From: Chitinophagaceae bacterium DXS
Lineage (GTDB): Bacteria > Bacteroidota > Bacteroidia > Chitinophagales > Chitinophagaceae
Direction: 5' to 3'
Assembly (NCBI GenBank): GCA_030345135.1
Contig: CP128386.1
Span: 3,624,447 to 3,688,446, forward strand
DNA: 64,000 nucleotides
The notes beneath the pieces are model-generated. The model worked only from the letters and a program-made list of their open reading frames with translations. It had not been told where the DNA came from and did no database searches. A program made the position numbers and the translations under genes. Positions 34,863-44,948 of the stretch are shown piece after piece; positions within the stretch are counted from its first letter, which is position 1; each line of letters begins with the position of its first letter.

Positions 34863-36034
34863 CCCGGCGGACACAATTGCATGATGGCAACTGCACTGCT
34901 TGCTTCATAAGATTGTATTGTACCTGAAGGACATACTACATTGTAATTCCTGTAGGTAAGTCCTCTTGACGGATCCCTGTTTCCCCAGGCTTTGTTTACA
35001 TTGTGCTGGATCCATGGCAAATACTCCTGCTTGCCTCCATCATTTATCAGCATCATAACATAACGCCCGAATATTGCTTTCAAAACACCTTGTTCGTTCC
35101 AATCGCCTTCGGCGGGAAGTATGCCATCCGCATTGCACATTGCGGACTTTGTATAGTCGGCAGCTTTTACCGCGTTTTCCAGGTAACCCAGGTTATTTGT
35201 GGCCTTATAAAGCAATACAGATGCACCGATAAAAGTACCTTGATTATAAGTGTAGTTATCCCAGCCCTTCCTACCATTCACATTATTATCAGCAACGCGG
35301 CCATTGGTCTTGTCATAAAGACTATCTACAGCCCAGCTATAAATCCTTGTTGCCTTTTGCAGGTAATCTTTCTCGCCAGTGAGATTGTACAAATTAACAG
35401 CCGCAATAATTGTAGGAAAGGTGATGCAGGCATTTTTACCGGTACGTTTAAAATCCCAGAATAAACCGCTGTTCACTTCGTCATAAGCGCCTTTGTATAC
35501 CTTACCATCTTTATCGTAATCAAGAGATCCATCAGACGGGCCAAACAACACGCGGTGAAATCCGGATTTTGCCAGCTCTAAGTATTTATTATCCTTCGTT
35601 ATCTCAAAAGCCCTTGTTAATGATATGATCCACCACATCATGTCATCATAAATAAACCATTCGGTCTTATTGTTCCAGTTGAACTTGTCATAACGATTGT
35701 ATGCACCTTCATAAATATCGTCCATCAACTTTTTATACTGACTTTCATTGGTGCGGCGATATGCATCCATAGCCATATCCCAATAAATTGCCTGGCACCA
35801 GATAGCGCCGATATTCTTTTTCTCAGTTGAGCCATAATACAGTCTATCATTACTGCTGTAGAAATAATTATTGAAATTGTTATAGGCGGCTGTCGCGTCT
35901 TTATCAGTAAATGAAACTTCGTTATTATCAGGATTAGGACCGATTGGAGGTCCGTCTGTTTCACTCTTGCCGCAGTTTGCTACTAAAACTGCAAGCACTG
36001 TAATTACAAGATGCTGGTAAAATAAATGTCTCAT
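34853..36034 (-). CDS. Glycoside hydrolase family 76 (alpha-1,6-mannanase-like)
   Basis: From ATG 36034 (MRHLFYQHLVITVL) the protein has 393 residues, with a lipoprotein-like signal (Cys21). The GH76 (alpha/alpha)6 barrel has the catalytic pair Asp130-Asp131 in YDDMMWW, equal to the two Asp of characterised GH76 mannanases. It also has GAIWCQAIYWDMAMDAY and NYTYNQGTFIGASVLLYKA. Known members cleave alpha-1,6-mannan backbones of fungal or bacterial glycans. It is the last gene of the SusC/SusD locus. The final KK and stop lie in heptamer repeats. Confidence 0.9.
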   Translation of the reverse strand: MRHLFYQHLVITVLAVLVANCGKSETDGPPIGPNPDNNEVSFTDKDATAAYNNFNNYFYSSNDRLYYGSTEKKNIGAIWCQAIYWDMAMDAYRRTNESQYKKLMDDIYEGAYNRYDKFNWNNKTEWFIYDDMMWWIISLTRAFEITKDNKYLELAKSGFHRVLFGPSDGSLDYDKDGKVYKGAYDEVNSGLFWDFKRTGKNACITFPTIIAAVNLYNLTGEKDYLQKATRIYSWAVDSLYDKTNGRVADNNVNGRKGWDNYTYNQGTFIGASVLLYKATNNLGYLENAVKAADYTKSAMCNADGILPAEGDWNEQGVLKAIFGRYVMMLINDGGKQEYLPWIQHNVNKAWGNRDPSRGLTYRNYNVVCPSGTIQSYEASSAVAIMQLCPPGKK

Positions 36035-36109
36035 GTTGTATCGCTTAAAAGTGTCATGGCACATCAGGCAAATAAATTGATGAACCACTTGTGTGTGGCT
36101 AAAGATAGA

Positions 36110-37414
36110 TTATCTGACGGTTATCTTACGGATCCGGTTATTGTCCATGTCCAACACATACATATCTCCATTCTTATCAACAACAACACCGGTAGGCCTG
36201 TTGAATTTTGCATTATCGCCCATACCTTCCACAAAACCTGCGCTGGCCGCCTGCCCTGCAATTGTTTTTACTTCATTATTGCCGGTTGTGATCATACGGA
36301 CACAATTACTCTTATCGCCACCTCCCTGACCACTTACATAAAGATTGCGCTTGCTATCGATAGCTATTCCCCATGGCCTGTCGAACGTCGCATTTGTTCC
36401 TATCCCATCATCACAACCGCCAACCCTGAGCTTACCGGCTATTATGCTGCCATTATCAAACTTATCCGCAGATGCGTCATAAGTATATTTAAGTACTGCC
36501 TGATCATCGTAATGCGTTGCATATATATTGCCTTGTGCGTCTATTGCAATGGTGCAGGGAAGCGAATGATTAATTACACGTTGTACTGTTCCATTCTTTA
36601 GCTGATAAACACCATCGCCATAAAAGTCCGACCAGTACACAGCACCGGTATTTTTGTTTATAACGACGGAGGTCAATTCATTGCCACCATTTCCGCTTGG
36701 GTAAGCCCATGTTGACACCATCCCATCCGGAGTAATCCTGCGAATACGTCTGCCGTTTCTTTCAGCAACGTAAATGTTGCCAGTTGCATCTACAGCGGTC
36801 CCACAGGGATTATTGAATTTTGCACTGCCAGCTTTCCCATCTTCGTATCCGTTTGCTCCGGTTCCGGCTATTGTTGTTACTGTTCCATCAAAACTAACTT
36901 TCCTGATTTTTTGATTACCTCCATCAGGCACATATACGTTCAGGCTGTCATCTACGGAAAGCTGTCCTCGTACGCCATTGAAATTGAAAGAGGCGAATGC
37001 GCCCTTTCCATCATCTGAACCGCGGTTACCCGACCCTGCTAATGTGCTTACTTCATATGAAAACAGGTAATTGAAATTGTGTTCACTTGAACCGCTCTGT
37101 TCACCTATGGTAACTACAACAGGACCATCACCCGTTTTTGCGGGCACCAAAGCCATAATCTGTTTTTCGTTTGATGCTATCACCCTGGCCTGAATGCCGT
37201 TGATGCTAACTTTAACCTGGCCGGTATCCGATGAAAAATTGCTTCCTGTAATAAGTAGCTCATTGCCTTCCTGGCCTTGTTCCGGTAAGAATTTTGAAAT
37301 AGTAATCGCTGCTGAAGGATTATGTGCATATCCTTTGTCTTCTTTTTTACATGCGGTAAAAAGCAGGATAAGAACAGCGCATGAAAGTATATAATAATTG
37401 AGTTTGCTAATCAT
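36110..37414 (-). CDS. IPT/TIG and NHL-repeat lipoprotein of the mannan locus
   Basis: A 434-residue lipoprotein (LFTACKK, Cys near residue 22). An IPT/TIG Ig-like domain (about 40-120, ITGSNFSSDTGQVKVSINGIQA) is followed by an NHL beta-propeller with five or six repeats (for example GTAVDATGNIYVAERNGRRIRRITPDG). Proteins of this design are common in SusC/SusD loci, often as surface glycan-binding or accessory proteins. No catalytic residue is visible. It sits 75 bp upstream of the GH76 gene and about 320 bp downstream of susD; that gap holds a MITE-like element. Confidence 0.88.
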   Translation of the reverse strand: MISKLNYYILSCAVLILLFTACKKEDKGYAHNPSAAITISKFLPEQGQEGNELLITGSNFSSDTGQVKVSINGIQARVIASNEKQIMALVPAKTGDGPVVVTIGEQSGSSEHNFNYLFSYEVSTLAGSGNRGSDDGKGAFASFNFNGVRGQLSVDDSLNVYVPDGGNQKIRKVSFDGTVTTIAGTGANGYEDGKAGSAKFNNPCGTAVDATGNIYVAERNGRRIRRITPDGMVSTWAYPSGNGGNELTSVVINKNTGAVYWSDFYGDGVYQLKNGTVQRVINHSLPCTIAIDAQGNIYATHYDDQAVLKYTYDASADKFDNGSIIAGKLRVGGCDDGIGTNATFDRPWGIAIDSKRNLYVSGQGGGDKSNCVRMITTGNNEVKTIAGQAASAGFVEGMGDNAKFNRPTGVVVDKNGDMYVLDMDNNRIRKITVR

Positions 37415-37455
37415 AAATTAAGTTTATGGATCAAATTAATATGTGGAAAATGGAC

Positions 37456-37700
37456 AATAGAATGAGTTTAGTTAAGCAGGCATCTTCAACTTCGGGAGAT
37501 GTCTCCTTTCGTCGACATGACGATCCTGGCTTATCAGAAAAAGTGATCATAGCAGCACTAATAACCAGCATATAATAATGTGTAAGGCTGCACCCGCATC
37601 GTCACCTCGACGACAGGAGAGGTCTCCCGAATATTGAACTGACCACGATATTTTTATGAGCGCCTGACATTAACAATTCCTAACTAAACGACATTGAATT
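37456..37700. mobile_element. MITE-like element, second copy, carrying a nested hairpin repeat
   Basis: A 245-bp segment bounded by inverted ends (37456-37476 and 37680-37700, core GTTTAGTTAAG / CTAACTAAAC), the same ends as 10014-10170. Inside is a second inverted pair (GGGAGATGTCTCC near 37493, GACAGGAGAGGTCTCCC near 37612) related to a hairpin at 63355-63427. It lies between susD and the NHL gene. Confidence 0.7.
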
Positions 37701-37732
37701 GACATTCATAAATGACCTGGCCTTATCATTGT

Positions 37733-39535
37733 TTACCAGCCTGTATTTTGTACAAGCTGTTTATCGTTATTTATATCACCTGAGGGAATCGGAAATAAGT
37801 AATGCTGTTTATTGAACACACGTGTTTCGAAAACTGTCACTTTCAGAAAATCCGGCAGATCAGAACCTATGGTCAATCCATACATAGGACCGCCTTGCGT
37901 TTGTTCTGCAGTCTTCCACCTGCGCACATCAAAGTAGCGATGGTTTTCGAAGGCAAGTTCTACGCGCCTTTCCTTTCGAATTGCCAACCGCATCTCTGCC
38001 TGGTTTTCAGGTGCAGGCAGTGAAGCTGATCCATACTCCGGTACTCCGGCACGCACTCTGATCAGGTTCAGGTATTTCAGAATATCCGCGTTGCCAGGAT
38101 CACTTTCATTAAGACACTCTGCATAACTTAAATACACTTCAGCCAACCGCATTAAAATAAGCGTCCTGTTATTATTATCCCACTTTCCAAAACCCATAGC
38201 CTTGCGCACCACATATCCTGTTTTTGAATAATCATTGGACGTTTTAGAACGGCCTGAATTTCCGTTGTAAAACAGTTCGGTTATGATTTCTCCGTTCTGC
38301 GTATTAAGCCACAAACTACCGTTATACGTTATGTTTACATAAAACCGCGGTTCTCTGTTTGCCCAGGAATTGTAAGTACTTCTTGATCTTGTATCCATTG
38401 GCGCCTGAAAGTTGGAATAGCCAGTTGATTGATACCCTGAAAGCGGGTCATCAATACTTCTTCCATTCGCAGTAAAGAACGCATCAACCATATTCTGTGT
38501 AGCATCTATTGCAGTACCTCCTTTTGAATCGCGGTCACCGGGTGCTCCGGAATGAAATGGTGTTAAGGCATATTGCCACGGCGCAATAGAGCAGTCTACA
38601 CGAATGAATATTGCTTCCTTATTCCAGTCTTTAATAATCGCGTTCTTGCAAGACATGTATGGATCAATAACTCCATTCCTGAGCTCAACATTTAAATCAT
38701 AAACAGAAGGAACAAACTGGTTGATAAATGCCAGGTAAGCATCAGCAGCTATTTTCCATTTGCTTCCATCATTAGTTTGGCTGATCAACTGCTTACCATC
38801 TTTATTTTGCAAAGCGGCATAATCCGCATTGCCGTTAAATAAAGGACTTGCTGCATACATCAGCGCCTGTGCACGTATGGCATAGCAGACTCCTTTTGTA
38901 ATACGGCCGCCATCCTGTTCGGTACTTGCATAAGTAATGGGAAGATCCTGGGCGGCCTTTTCCAACTCTTCAACCACATAGGCTGTGCATTCATCATACG
39001 TGTTGCGGGGGATCTGCAAATTGGCATCCACGGGAACCGGCTTTTCGCCCAACAAAATAACCGGACCATAAATACGCATCAGGTAAAAATAGAAGATTGC
39101 CCTTAGCGCTCTGGCCTCCGCTTTATGCATTGAAATCTGTTCAGGTGAAATGCCATTAATCTTGTCTGCGTTCTCCAGAAAGATTCCGGCTGCCCTGATG
39201 GCCTGGTAATAGTTTGTCCAATAGTCAGATACCAGTCCGGTTGAAGCATCCCAACTTCCGTTGTTTAGATTATTAGCAACACGGTCTGCCCAGCTAAGCT
39301 CTGCTTCATCAGATGCACATGTCCATACGCCGGCATTCTGATTGCCGCCAGCATCCCTTTGACCATATTCGTCCGGCACCCGGCTATAGATATTTGAAAG
39401 AAACTTGTTGGCAGTCTCCCAGGATTGAAAAGTACTTTCAAGAGAGATCTTTTCTTCGGGAACCTGGCTGAGGTATTTTTTACATGAAATACAAGCAAGG
39501 GAAACTACCAATACTGTATATATTATTCTTTTCAT
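37733..39535 (-). CDS. susD: SusD/RagB-family glycan-binding lipoprotein
   Basis: I start at ATG 39535 (MKRIIYTVLVVSLACISCKK), 600 residues. The lipobox ISC is followed by KKYLSQVPEE, as usual for SusD. The TPR-like RagB/SusD domain follows (DYWTNYYQAIRAAGIFLENADKI, AEARALRAIFYFYLMRIYGPVILL), and the C-terminus ends LFPIPSGDINNDKQLVQNTGW, the family signature. It captures oligosaccharides on the cell surface and hands them to SusC, which is encoded 16 bp upstream. Confidence 0.95.
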   Translation of the reverse strand: MKRIIYTVLVVSLACISCKKYLSQVPEEKISLESTFQSWETANKFLSNIYSRVPDEYGQRDAGGNQNAGVWTCASDEAELSWADRVANNLNNGSWDASTGLVSDYWTNYYQAIRAAGIFLENADKINGISPEQISMHKAEARALRAIFYFYLMRIYGPVILLGEKPVPVDANLQIPRNTYDECTAYVVEELEKAAQDLPITYASTEQDGGRITKGVCYAIRAQALMYAASPLFNGNADYAALQNKDGKQLISQTNDGSKWKIAADAYLAFINQFVPSVYDLNVELRNGVIDPYMSCKNAIIKDWNKEAIFIRVDCSIAPWQYALTPFHSGAPGDRDSKGGTAIDATQNMVDAFFTANGRSIDDPLSGYQSTGYSNFQAPMDTRSRSTYNSWANREPRFYVNITYNGSLWLNTQNGEIITELFYNGNSGRSKTSNDYSKTGYVVRKAMGFGKWDNNNRTLILMRLAEVYLSYAECLNESDPGNADILKYLNLIRVRAGVPEYGSASLPAPENQAEMRLAIRKERRVELAFENHRYFDVRRWKTAEQTQGGPMYGLTIGSDLPDFLKVTVFETRVFNKQHYLFPIPSGDINNDKQLVQNTGW

Positions 39536-39551
39536 TTGTTGCATTTTGGAT

Positions 39552-42500
39552 TTAAAATTTCAGGTTCACGCCAAGAGATATTACCCGCACATTCGGATAG
39601 TGCGTACCATTGTCCGAATTAAGTTCCGGATCCCACAGCTTAAACTTGCTAAAGGTGAGCAGGTTAATGCCCTGTAAGTATATCGCCGAATTTTTTACAC
39701 CAACTCTTTTCAGCAAGGCTGCAGGGAGGTTATACGATATCATGGCTGATTTAAGACGCATAAAACTTACGTCCTTCACCCACCATGAGCTCGTTTGATA
39801 ATTGTTGGTGTTGTCTGAACCACCATATGCCAGCCGTGGATAAAAAGGATGAGGGTTTGGATTATCAGGCGTCCATCTGTCTTTGGCGATTTCAAAAACG
39901 TTACACAGCTCATCCTTAAACGGTGAAATAGCAGAACCTCCTATATGCCTGTCTGCATTGGCGATTCCCTGAAATAAAACTGCTACATTGAAAGCCTTAT
40001 AGCCCACATTGAATCCGAAGCCATAAATAGTTGTTGGCACATCTCCCCTGCCGATGTACGCCACATCCTGATAGTCAATTTTGCCATCGCTGTTAAGGTC
40101 CTTATACCTGATGTCACCAGGCAGAATTTTAGATTTATCGCCGCCAGGCACAGGATTGTTATCTATGTCTTTCTGGTCCTTAAACAGGCCATCGGCGATG
40201 TATCCGAAACGTGCGAGGATATTGTGCCCACGTTTTTCCATCCAAGGATAATCCTGCGGCGGCATATCATTTTCTATCAACTTGTCTTTGTTATAGGTAA
40301 AGTTGCCACGCAAACCCAGGTTCACCTTGCCAATAGTTGTATTGTATTCGAGTGTAGCGTCAATCCCCTTATTGTCAACAACACCCAGGTTGCCATACTG
40401 CTGCTCTTTTAAGCCCATAAAAGCAACATTTGATTGTCGTTGAAGGAATATGCCTTTGCGATGCTCTTTGAATACATCTACAATAAGTGAAAGCTGATTA
40501 TTTAGCGTGCGGAACTCGAAGCCAAGATCCTGCTTATTTGATATGGCCCACTGAACATTGGTACCATAACGGGTAATGCTGATGCCGCTTACATTGTTAA
40601 ACGCACCGTATTTGTAGCCCGCATCATTATCGTTCAGTTTGTCAAGATAAAGGAAGCGAAGATTGGCATCACTTACCGTACCAAGTCCTGAGTTACCATT
40701 TGAATAGCGAAGCTTTAAAAAATTCACTACGTTCTTTACAGGATCAAAAAAACTTTCGTTGGATATTACCCAGCCTACACCTACTGCGGGGAAAATACCA
40801 TAGCGATTATTGGGACTAAATAATTCGGAGCCATTGTAACCGATATTGAATTCTGCGAAGTATCTGTCGTCGAACGAATAGGTCGCCCTTCCTGCCAGCC
40901 CTACATACTTTTCGGGAATAGATGTCATATAATCGCCAAAGGCATTTGTTTTGTCACTTGCGTAGAACAAAGCAAGTCCGCTAACCCTATGCCTGTTAAA
41001 ACTTCTGTCATAGTTAACGGCAGCTTCGCTATAGAGCAGTCGTTCCCCGCTATTACCCCTGTCGTATCCTAAATACGTCTGTTTAGGCGTATAAACGCTT
41101 AACAGTTTTAGTGTTCCGCCCGGATTGTATGGATCGCTTTTGCTGACAGTATATGTTTTATTCTCCTTACTTCTTGTTACCGTTTGATTGTTCTTACTAT
41201 CAAAAGCCATCATCGCGGTTATGTTGAGTCCCTTCGTAATGAAGCCAAGATCCTGTGTGAGTCTTACGTTTGAGTAGATCTTGTTTTCATACTCATTTCG
41301 ATAGCCTCTTTTTGCCAGATCTGCATAGGGATTTCGTGATCCGCCATTAGGAGAAATACCGGGTACAAAACCGCCGGGATACATTATTGGATAAATAACC
41401 GGCGTGGTTGTCATGGCTCCCTGGAAAATATCATGCGTTGCAATAGCCGGATAATTTCCGTTTGAAAAATATCCCTGCACTCCCACATCCAGCTTTGTGG
41501 TTCTTGTAATCTTGACATTAAGATTGGAGGTGAAATTGTACCTGTTGTATTTTAATGAAGAGTTGTATTTCTCCAGTTCATCGGTTTTTAAAAAGCTCCC
41601 TTCATTGTAATAGGAAAGCGAAACATAAAATTGTGTGTTTTCTACACCACCACTCACATTTATATTGGCCTTTCTAACATGCCCGGTTTTATTGAGTATA
41701 GCATCCATCCAGTCAACATTGGGATACACTAAGGGATCGAGCGCCGACACTGTTTTGTCAATGTATTCCTGCGAGTACAGGGGATTTTGGTTACGGGTTG
41801 TCAACGCCTCATTAGCCAGATGCATATAAGAAACACCATCCATCATAGCCGGCTTTTTAGTAAACGTGTTAACACCTTCATTGTAATCAAAGTACACCTG
41901 CGGCTTTCCCACTTTGCCGCTTTTTGTTTTGATAACTACCACACCGTTGGCCCCGCGTACGCCATATACCGCCGTACCCGATGCATCTTTTAGTATGGTG
42001 AACGATTCAATATCTTCAGGATCTACATTGTTTAAATCGCGCTCAACACCGTCAATTAAAATAAGCGGACTTGCACTGTTTCCCTGGCCAAAAGTGGAAA
42101 TTCCTCTTATCCAAATATCTGCTGCGCTTTTTCCCGGCTCACCGCTTCGTTGTACACCTACAATACCTGCTATTCTTCCCGCCAGCATGGTGGAAATATT
42201 GGCCGCCGGCTGGTTAAGCTCTGCCGGCTTTAATGTAGACTGTGCACCTACCAGGCTTATTTTTCTTTGTTTACCAAACGCAACTACGGCTACATCTTCC
42301 AACTCCTTATCTATTCCCGGACGCATTTTAATATTGAGCATTGTTTGATTGCCCACGCGAACTTTTTCGGTAGCGTAACCTATAAGGCTAAAAACAATTA
42401 CTGTTTCCTGTGAAGGCACTATAATTTTAAATTTGCCACTTGTATCTGTTGCGGTTATGGCAAGTTTGCCTTCAGCCTCTACGGTCACACCTTCTATAGG

Positions 42501-42941
42501 TTTGTTGTTCTCATCAACAACGATACCGGACACTATAATGTCGGCTTTTCGTGCTGCGTTGAACGTGGATGCGGTCTTTAATTCGTCTTTCCTGCTTATG
42601 ACAATAATTCCGTTCACTTCTTCGAATGTGAGCGGGGTATGCTCCAATAGCTGATTCAGCACTTTATCAAGCCGCTCGTTTACAAAGCGTTGATCAGAAA
42701 CAGAAAAATTGCTTAAGAGCGGGCTGTCATATGCAAAAACAATTTTGGTATTTTGTTGAAGATGTTTGATGGCGGCGTTAAGTGATCCGCTTTTGATAGC
42801 AATGGTTACATTGGTTTTGCTTAGTATTTGGTTTTCTCCAGCTTTTGCGGCAAAGAACAGCAACATACCCGTTAATAAGCAAGCGAGTTTGAGCATAGTC
42901 AATCGCGTTGCGCAAACCTTTACTGCCAAGGTTCTTTTCAT
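39552..42941 (-). CDS. susC: SusC/RagA-family TonB-linked outer-membrane transporter with STN domain
   Basis: A 1129-residue transporter. In order: signal peptide; STN domain (about 45-115, AIKSGSLNAAIKHLQQNTK) that signals to the FecR anti-sigma factor; carboxypeptidase-regulatory-like domain (about 135-215); plug domain with LQPTI-like segment and DPEDIESFTILKDASGTAVY; then a large beta barrel. It imports oligosaccharide with SusD. The STN domain and the adjacent FecR and sigma genes show trans-envelope regulation: substrate binding would release the sigma factor. Confidence 0.95.
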   Translation of the reverse strand: MKRTLAVKVCATRLTMLKLACLLTGMLLFFAAKAGENQILSKTNVTIAIKSGSLNAAIKHLQQNTKIVFAYDSPLLSNFSVSDQRFVNERLDKVLNQLLEHTPLTFEEVNGIIVISRKDELKTASTFNAARKADIIVSGIVVDENNKPIEGVTVEAEGKLAITATDTSGKFKIIVPSQETVIVFSLIGYATEKVRVGNQTMLNIKMRPGIDKELEDVAVVAFGKQRKISLVGAQSTLKPAELNQPAANISTMLAGRIAGIVGVQRSGEPGKSAADIWIRGISTFGQGNSASPLILIDGVERDLNNVDPEDIESFTILKDASGTAVYGVRGANGVVVIKTKSGKVGKPQVYFDYNEGVNTFTKKPAMMDGVSYMHLANEALTTRNQNPLYSQEYIDKTVSALDPLVYPNVDWMDAILNKTGHVRKANINVSGGVENTQFYVSLSYYNEGSFLKTDELEKYNSSLKYNRYNFTSNLNVKITRTTKLDVGVQGYFSNGNYPAIATHDIFQGAMTTTPVIYPIMYPGGFVPGISPNGGSRNPYADLAKRGYRNEYENKIYSNVRLTQDLGFITKGLNITAMMAFDSKNNQTVTRSKENKTYTVSKSDPYNPGGTLKLLSVYTPKQTYLGYDRGNSGERLLYSEAAVNYDRSFNRHRVSGLALFYASDKTNAFGDYMTSIPEKYVGLAGRATYSFDDRYFAEFNIGYNGSELFSPNNRYGIFPAVGVGWVISNESFFDPVKNVVNFLKLRYSNGNSGLGTVSDANLRFLYLDKLNDNDAGYKYGAFNNVSGISITRYGTNVQWAISNKQDLGFEFRTLNNQLSLIVDVFKEHRKGIFLQRQSNVAFMGLKEQQYGNLGVVDNKGIDATLEYNTTIGKVNLGLRGNFTYNKDKLIENDMPPQDYPWMEKRGHNILARFGYIADGLFKDQKDIDNNPVPGGDKSKILPGDIRYKDLNSDGKIDYQDVAYIGRGDVPTTIYGFGFNVGYKAFNVAVLFQGIANADRHIGGSAISPFKDELCNVFEIAKDRWTPDNPNPHPFYPRLAYGGSDNTNNYQTSSWWVKDVSFMRLKSAMISYNLPAALLKRVGVKNSAIYLQGINLLTFSKFKLWDPELNSDNGTHYPNVRVISLGVNLKF

Positions 42942-43038
42942 TCTTTATAGCTTTAGTTTATGGAATAAAAAAAATGTTTGGCGTTATTCAAAAGGCAGCG
43001 ATCGATTGGTTCTCTTTCAAAGAGTTTATTATAGTTAT

Positions 43039-43983
43039 TTACTCATAAAATAAAATGTGGTTGCTCCCTCCACTTATTTTAAAATGATGAATTGCGGCGA
43101 GTACCTCTGCGGCTTCCATGGGTTTCATCTCCGTAGAAAGTTGCGTGGTATATCTGCTTTTTTTTATCTTGTCATGGTTGGTAGTAATAATTACGCCGAA
43201 GTTTTTTTCCACAAGAATTGCCATCTCATCAAAAGGAACATCATTGAGAACGAGGTAACCTTTTTGCCAGTCGAGTACACGGTCCTCTGTAGGCTTTACA
43301 ATGAACGATCTGCTGTTCCTGTTGAAAACAAGTTCTTCATTTTTTTGCAGTTGTTTTAAACAGTGGCCATCATCTGCAACCTGCACGCTGCCACGTACAA
43401 CTGCAATTGAAAAAGTTTGAATGTTCCTGTAGGCTGAGATATTAAAAGCTGTTCCCAGAACCGTTGTGGTTATCGCCTGATTTTTAATGACAAAAGGAGT
43501 TCCCTTCTGTTTGTGCACATCAAAAAATACTTCGCCATCAATTAAATCAACAATTCGTTCTTTTGAAAGATCGTCAGCAATACGGATTGTTGAGCCGGCA
43601 TTAAGATTCAGCACAGTGCCATCTTTCATCCTTAACATTTTCCGTTCGCCTGTGCCTGTAGTATACGTGGTAAAAGTTTGGACAGCGCTATTCCTATAAT
43701 ATGCTAAATAATAAAGGATGCCCGCACCTAACAGCAGGGGCAGGAGAACCGCAGCAGCCCTCAACCACCAGTTTCGTTTTTGCCTGTAACTTTTATTAAA
43801 ACTGATGCGTTGCTGAATGTCTCCCCATATTTCTGCTTTTATTTGTTTTTTTTCGGCATCGTTTATATCGAGTACTTCATCATCAAATGACCTGTACCAA
43901 TAGTTCACCAGGTTCTGTTCCGGGCCATTCGCTCTTCCGTTAATGTACCGTTTAAATAAATGCCTGATCTGTGTTTTATCCAA
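43039..43983 (-). CDS. FecR-family anti-sigma factor
   Basis: A 314-residue protein with a cytoplasmic N-terminus (about 1-80), one membrane helix (AAAVLLPLLLGAGILYYLAYY), a FecR domain (about 105-205, containing LNAGSTIRIADDLSKERIVDLIDGE) and a C-terminal DUF4974-type domain. It holds the ECF sigma factor and reads the STN domain of the neighbouring SusC. It lies between the sigma gene (153 bp) and susC (97 bp). Confidence 0.93.
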   Translation of the reverse strand: MDKTQIRHLFKRYINGRANGPEQNLVNYWYRSFDDEVLDINDAEKKQIKAEIWGDIQQRISFNKSYRQKRNWWLRAAAVLLPLLLGAGILYYLAYYRNSAVQTFTTYTTGTGERKMLRMKDGTVLNLNAGSTIRIADDLSKERIVDLIDGEVFFDVHKQKGTPFVIKNQAITTTVLGTAFNISAYRNIQTFSIAVVRGSVQVADDGHCLKQLQKNEELVFNRNSRSFIVKPTEDRVLDWQKGYLVLNDVPFDEMAILVEKNFGVIITTNHDKIKKSRYTTQLSTEMKPMEAAEVLAAIHHFKISGGSNHILFYE

Positions 43984-44136
43984 GATGATAGTTCATTTGC
44001 TTAATATACTTATCTCATAAAATGCCGTTTGGTACTATTGCCGGAATAACTTTTTTTAAAAAATAATTTCGTGTGGGATAGCTCAATACAGATTCGCGTA
44101 ATTGGACAGGAGCAAATAGTTAGGGCATGGCAGTGT

Positions 44137-44745
44137 TTAGCTGCAAAAATAATAGCAGGAAAGTATAGTAAGGATGAGTAGTTCATTGTCAGTTGCCCCT
44201 TTTGAACGGATGGCGCGTCTCAACCTCTTTAGAGCTTCTGTCAATTGGTTCTTCACTGTTTGTTCCGAAATGTGCAATATTTGCGCAATTTGTTTGACCG
44301 ATAGATCATTCTCCCTGCTAAGCCGAAATACCTGCTGTATACGATCAGGCAACAGATTTATTTCATATTCAATGAATTCTTCCAGCTGTTTTGTTTCCAG
44401 TAATTTTTCCTCCACAACATCCGGCATCGCATCAAAGAGTTCAGCTTTTTCTATATGGGCAAATCTGTCTGTGTAGTAACTAATGATCCTGTATTTCAGT
44501 GCGGTAAATAAATACCTGCTTAACTCTCCGTTCTCATCGGTAACAATAAACATTCTCCGGAGCCATAATGTTGTCATAACTTCCTGCACCAGGTCCTTTG
44601 CATCGTTCACCCCTACGCGTTTAGCAGCACGCATGTATAACGGCTCCCAATATTTATCGTACAAAGCTTTAAAGGCGCCAATATTTTCTTCCCGAAGGGA
44701 TTGTAGCAGGTTTGCATCACTTTCGTATGACTTTTCGACATGCAT
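44137..44745 (-). CDS. ECF RNA polymerase sigma factor of the mannan locus
   Basis: A 202-residue sigma-70 factor with region 2 (FKALYDKYWEPLYMRAAKRVG, DLVQEVMTTLWLRR) and region 4 (LSRENDLSVKQIAQILHISEQTVKNQLTEALKRLRR). It belongs to the Bacteroidota type that pairs with FecR and SusC/SusD loci. It should turn on the downstream susC, susD, NHL and GH76 genes when the substrate is present. The C-terminal tail (TDNELLILTILSCYYF) is longer and more hydrophobic than usual. Confidence 0.93.
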   Translation of the reverse strand: MHVEKSYESDANLLQSLREENIGAFKALYDKYWEPLYMRAAKRVGVNDAKDLVQEVMTTLWLRRMFIVTDENGELSRYLFTALKYRIISYYTDRFAHIEKAELFDAMPDVVEEKLLETKQLEEFIEYEINLLPDRIQQVFRLSRENDLSVKQIAQILHISEQTVKNQLTEALKRLRRAIRSKGATDNELLILTILSCYYFCS

Positions 44746-44948
44746 GCTAACGTTGGTAGGGTTGAATCTTAAAGGTAAAGTTGATTACGAGGTAAAATTC
44801 CTTTTTTTTCTCCTAAAACAAAAAAAGACTATCCGTACTCTATGGCCGGACTTATAAATAAATGCCACTTCCCCTTTAAAACATCCCCGTTCTAAACCAA
44901 CTGCCCCGGCCAACGTTTTATTTATAACGCTCACTAAAAACCGGTATT

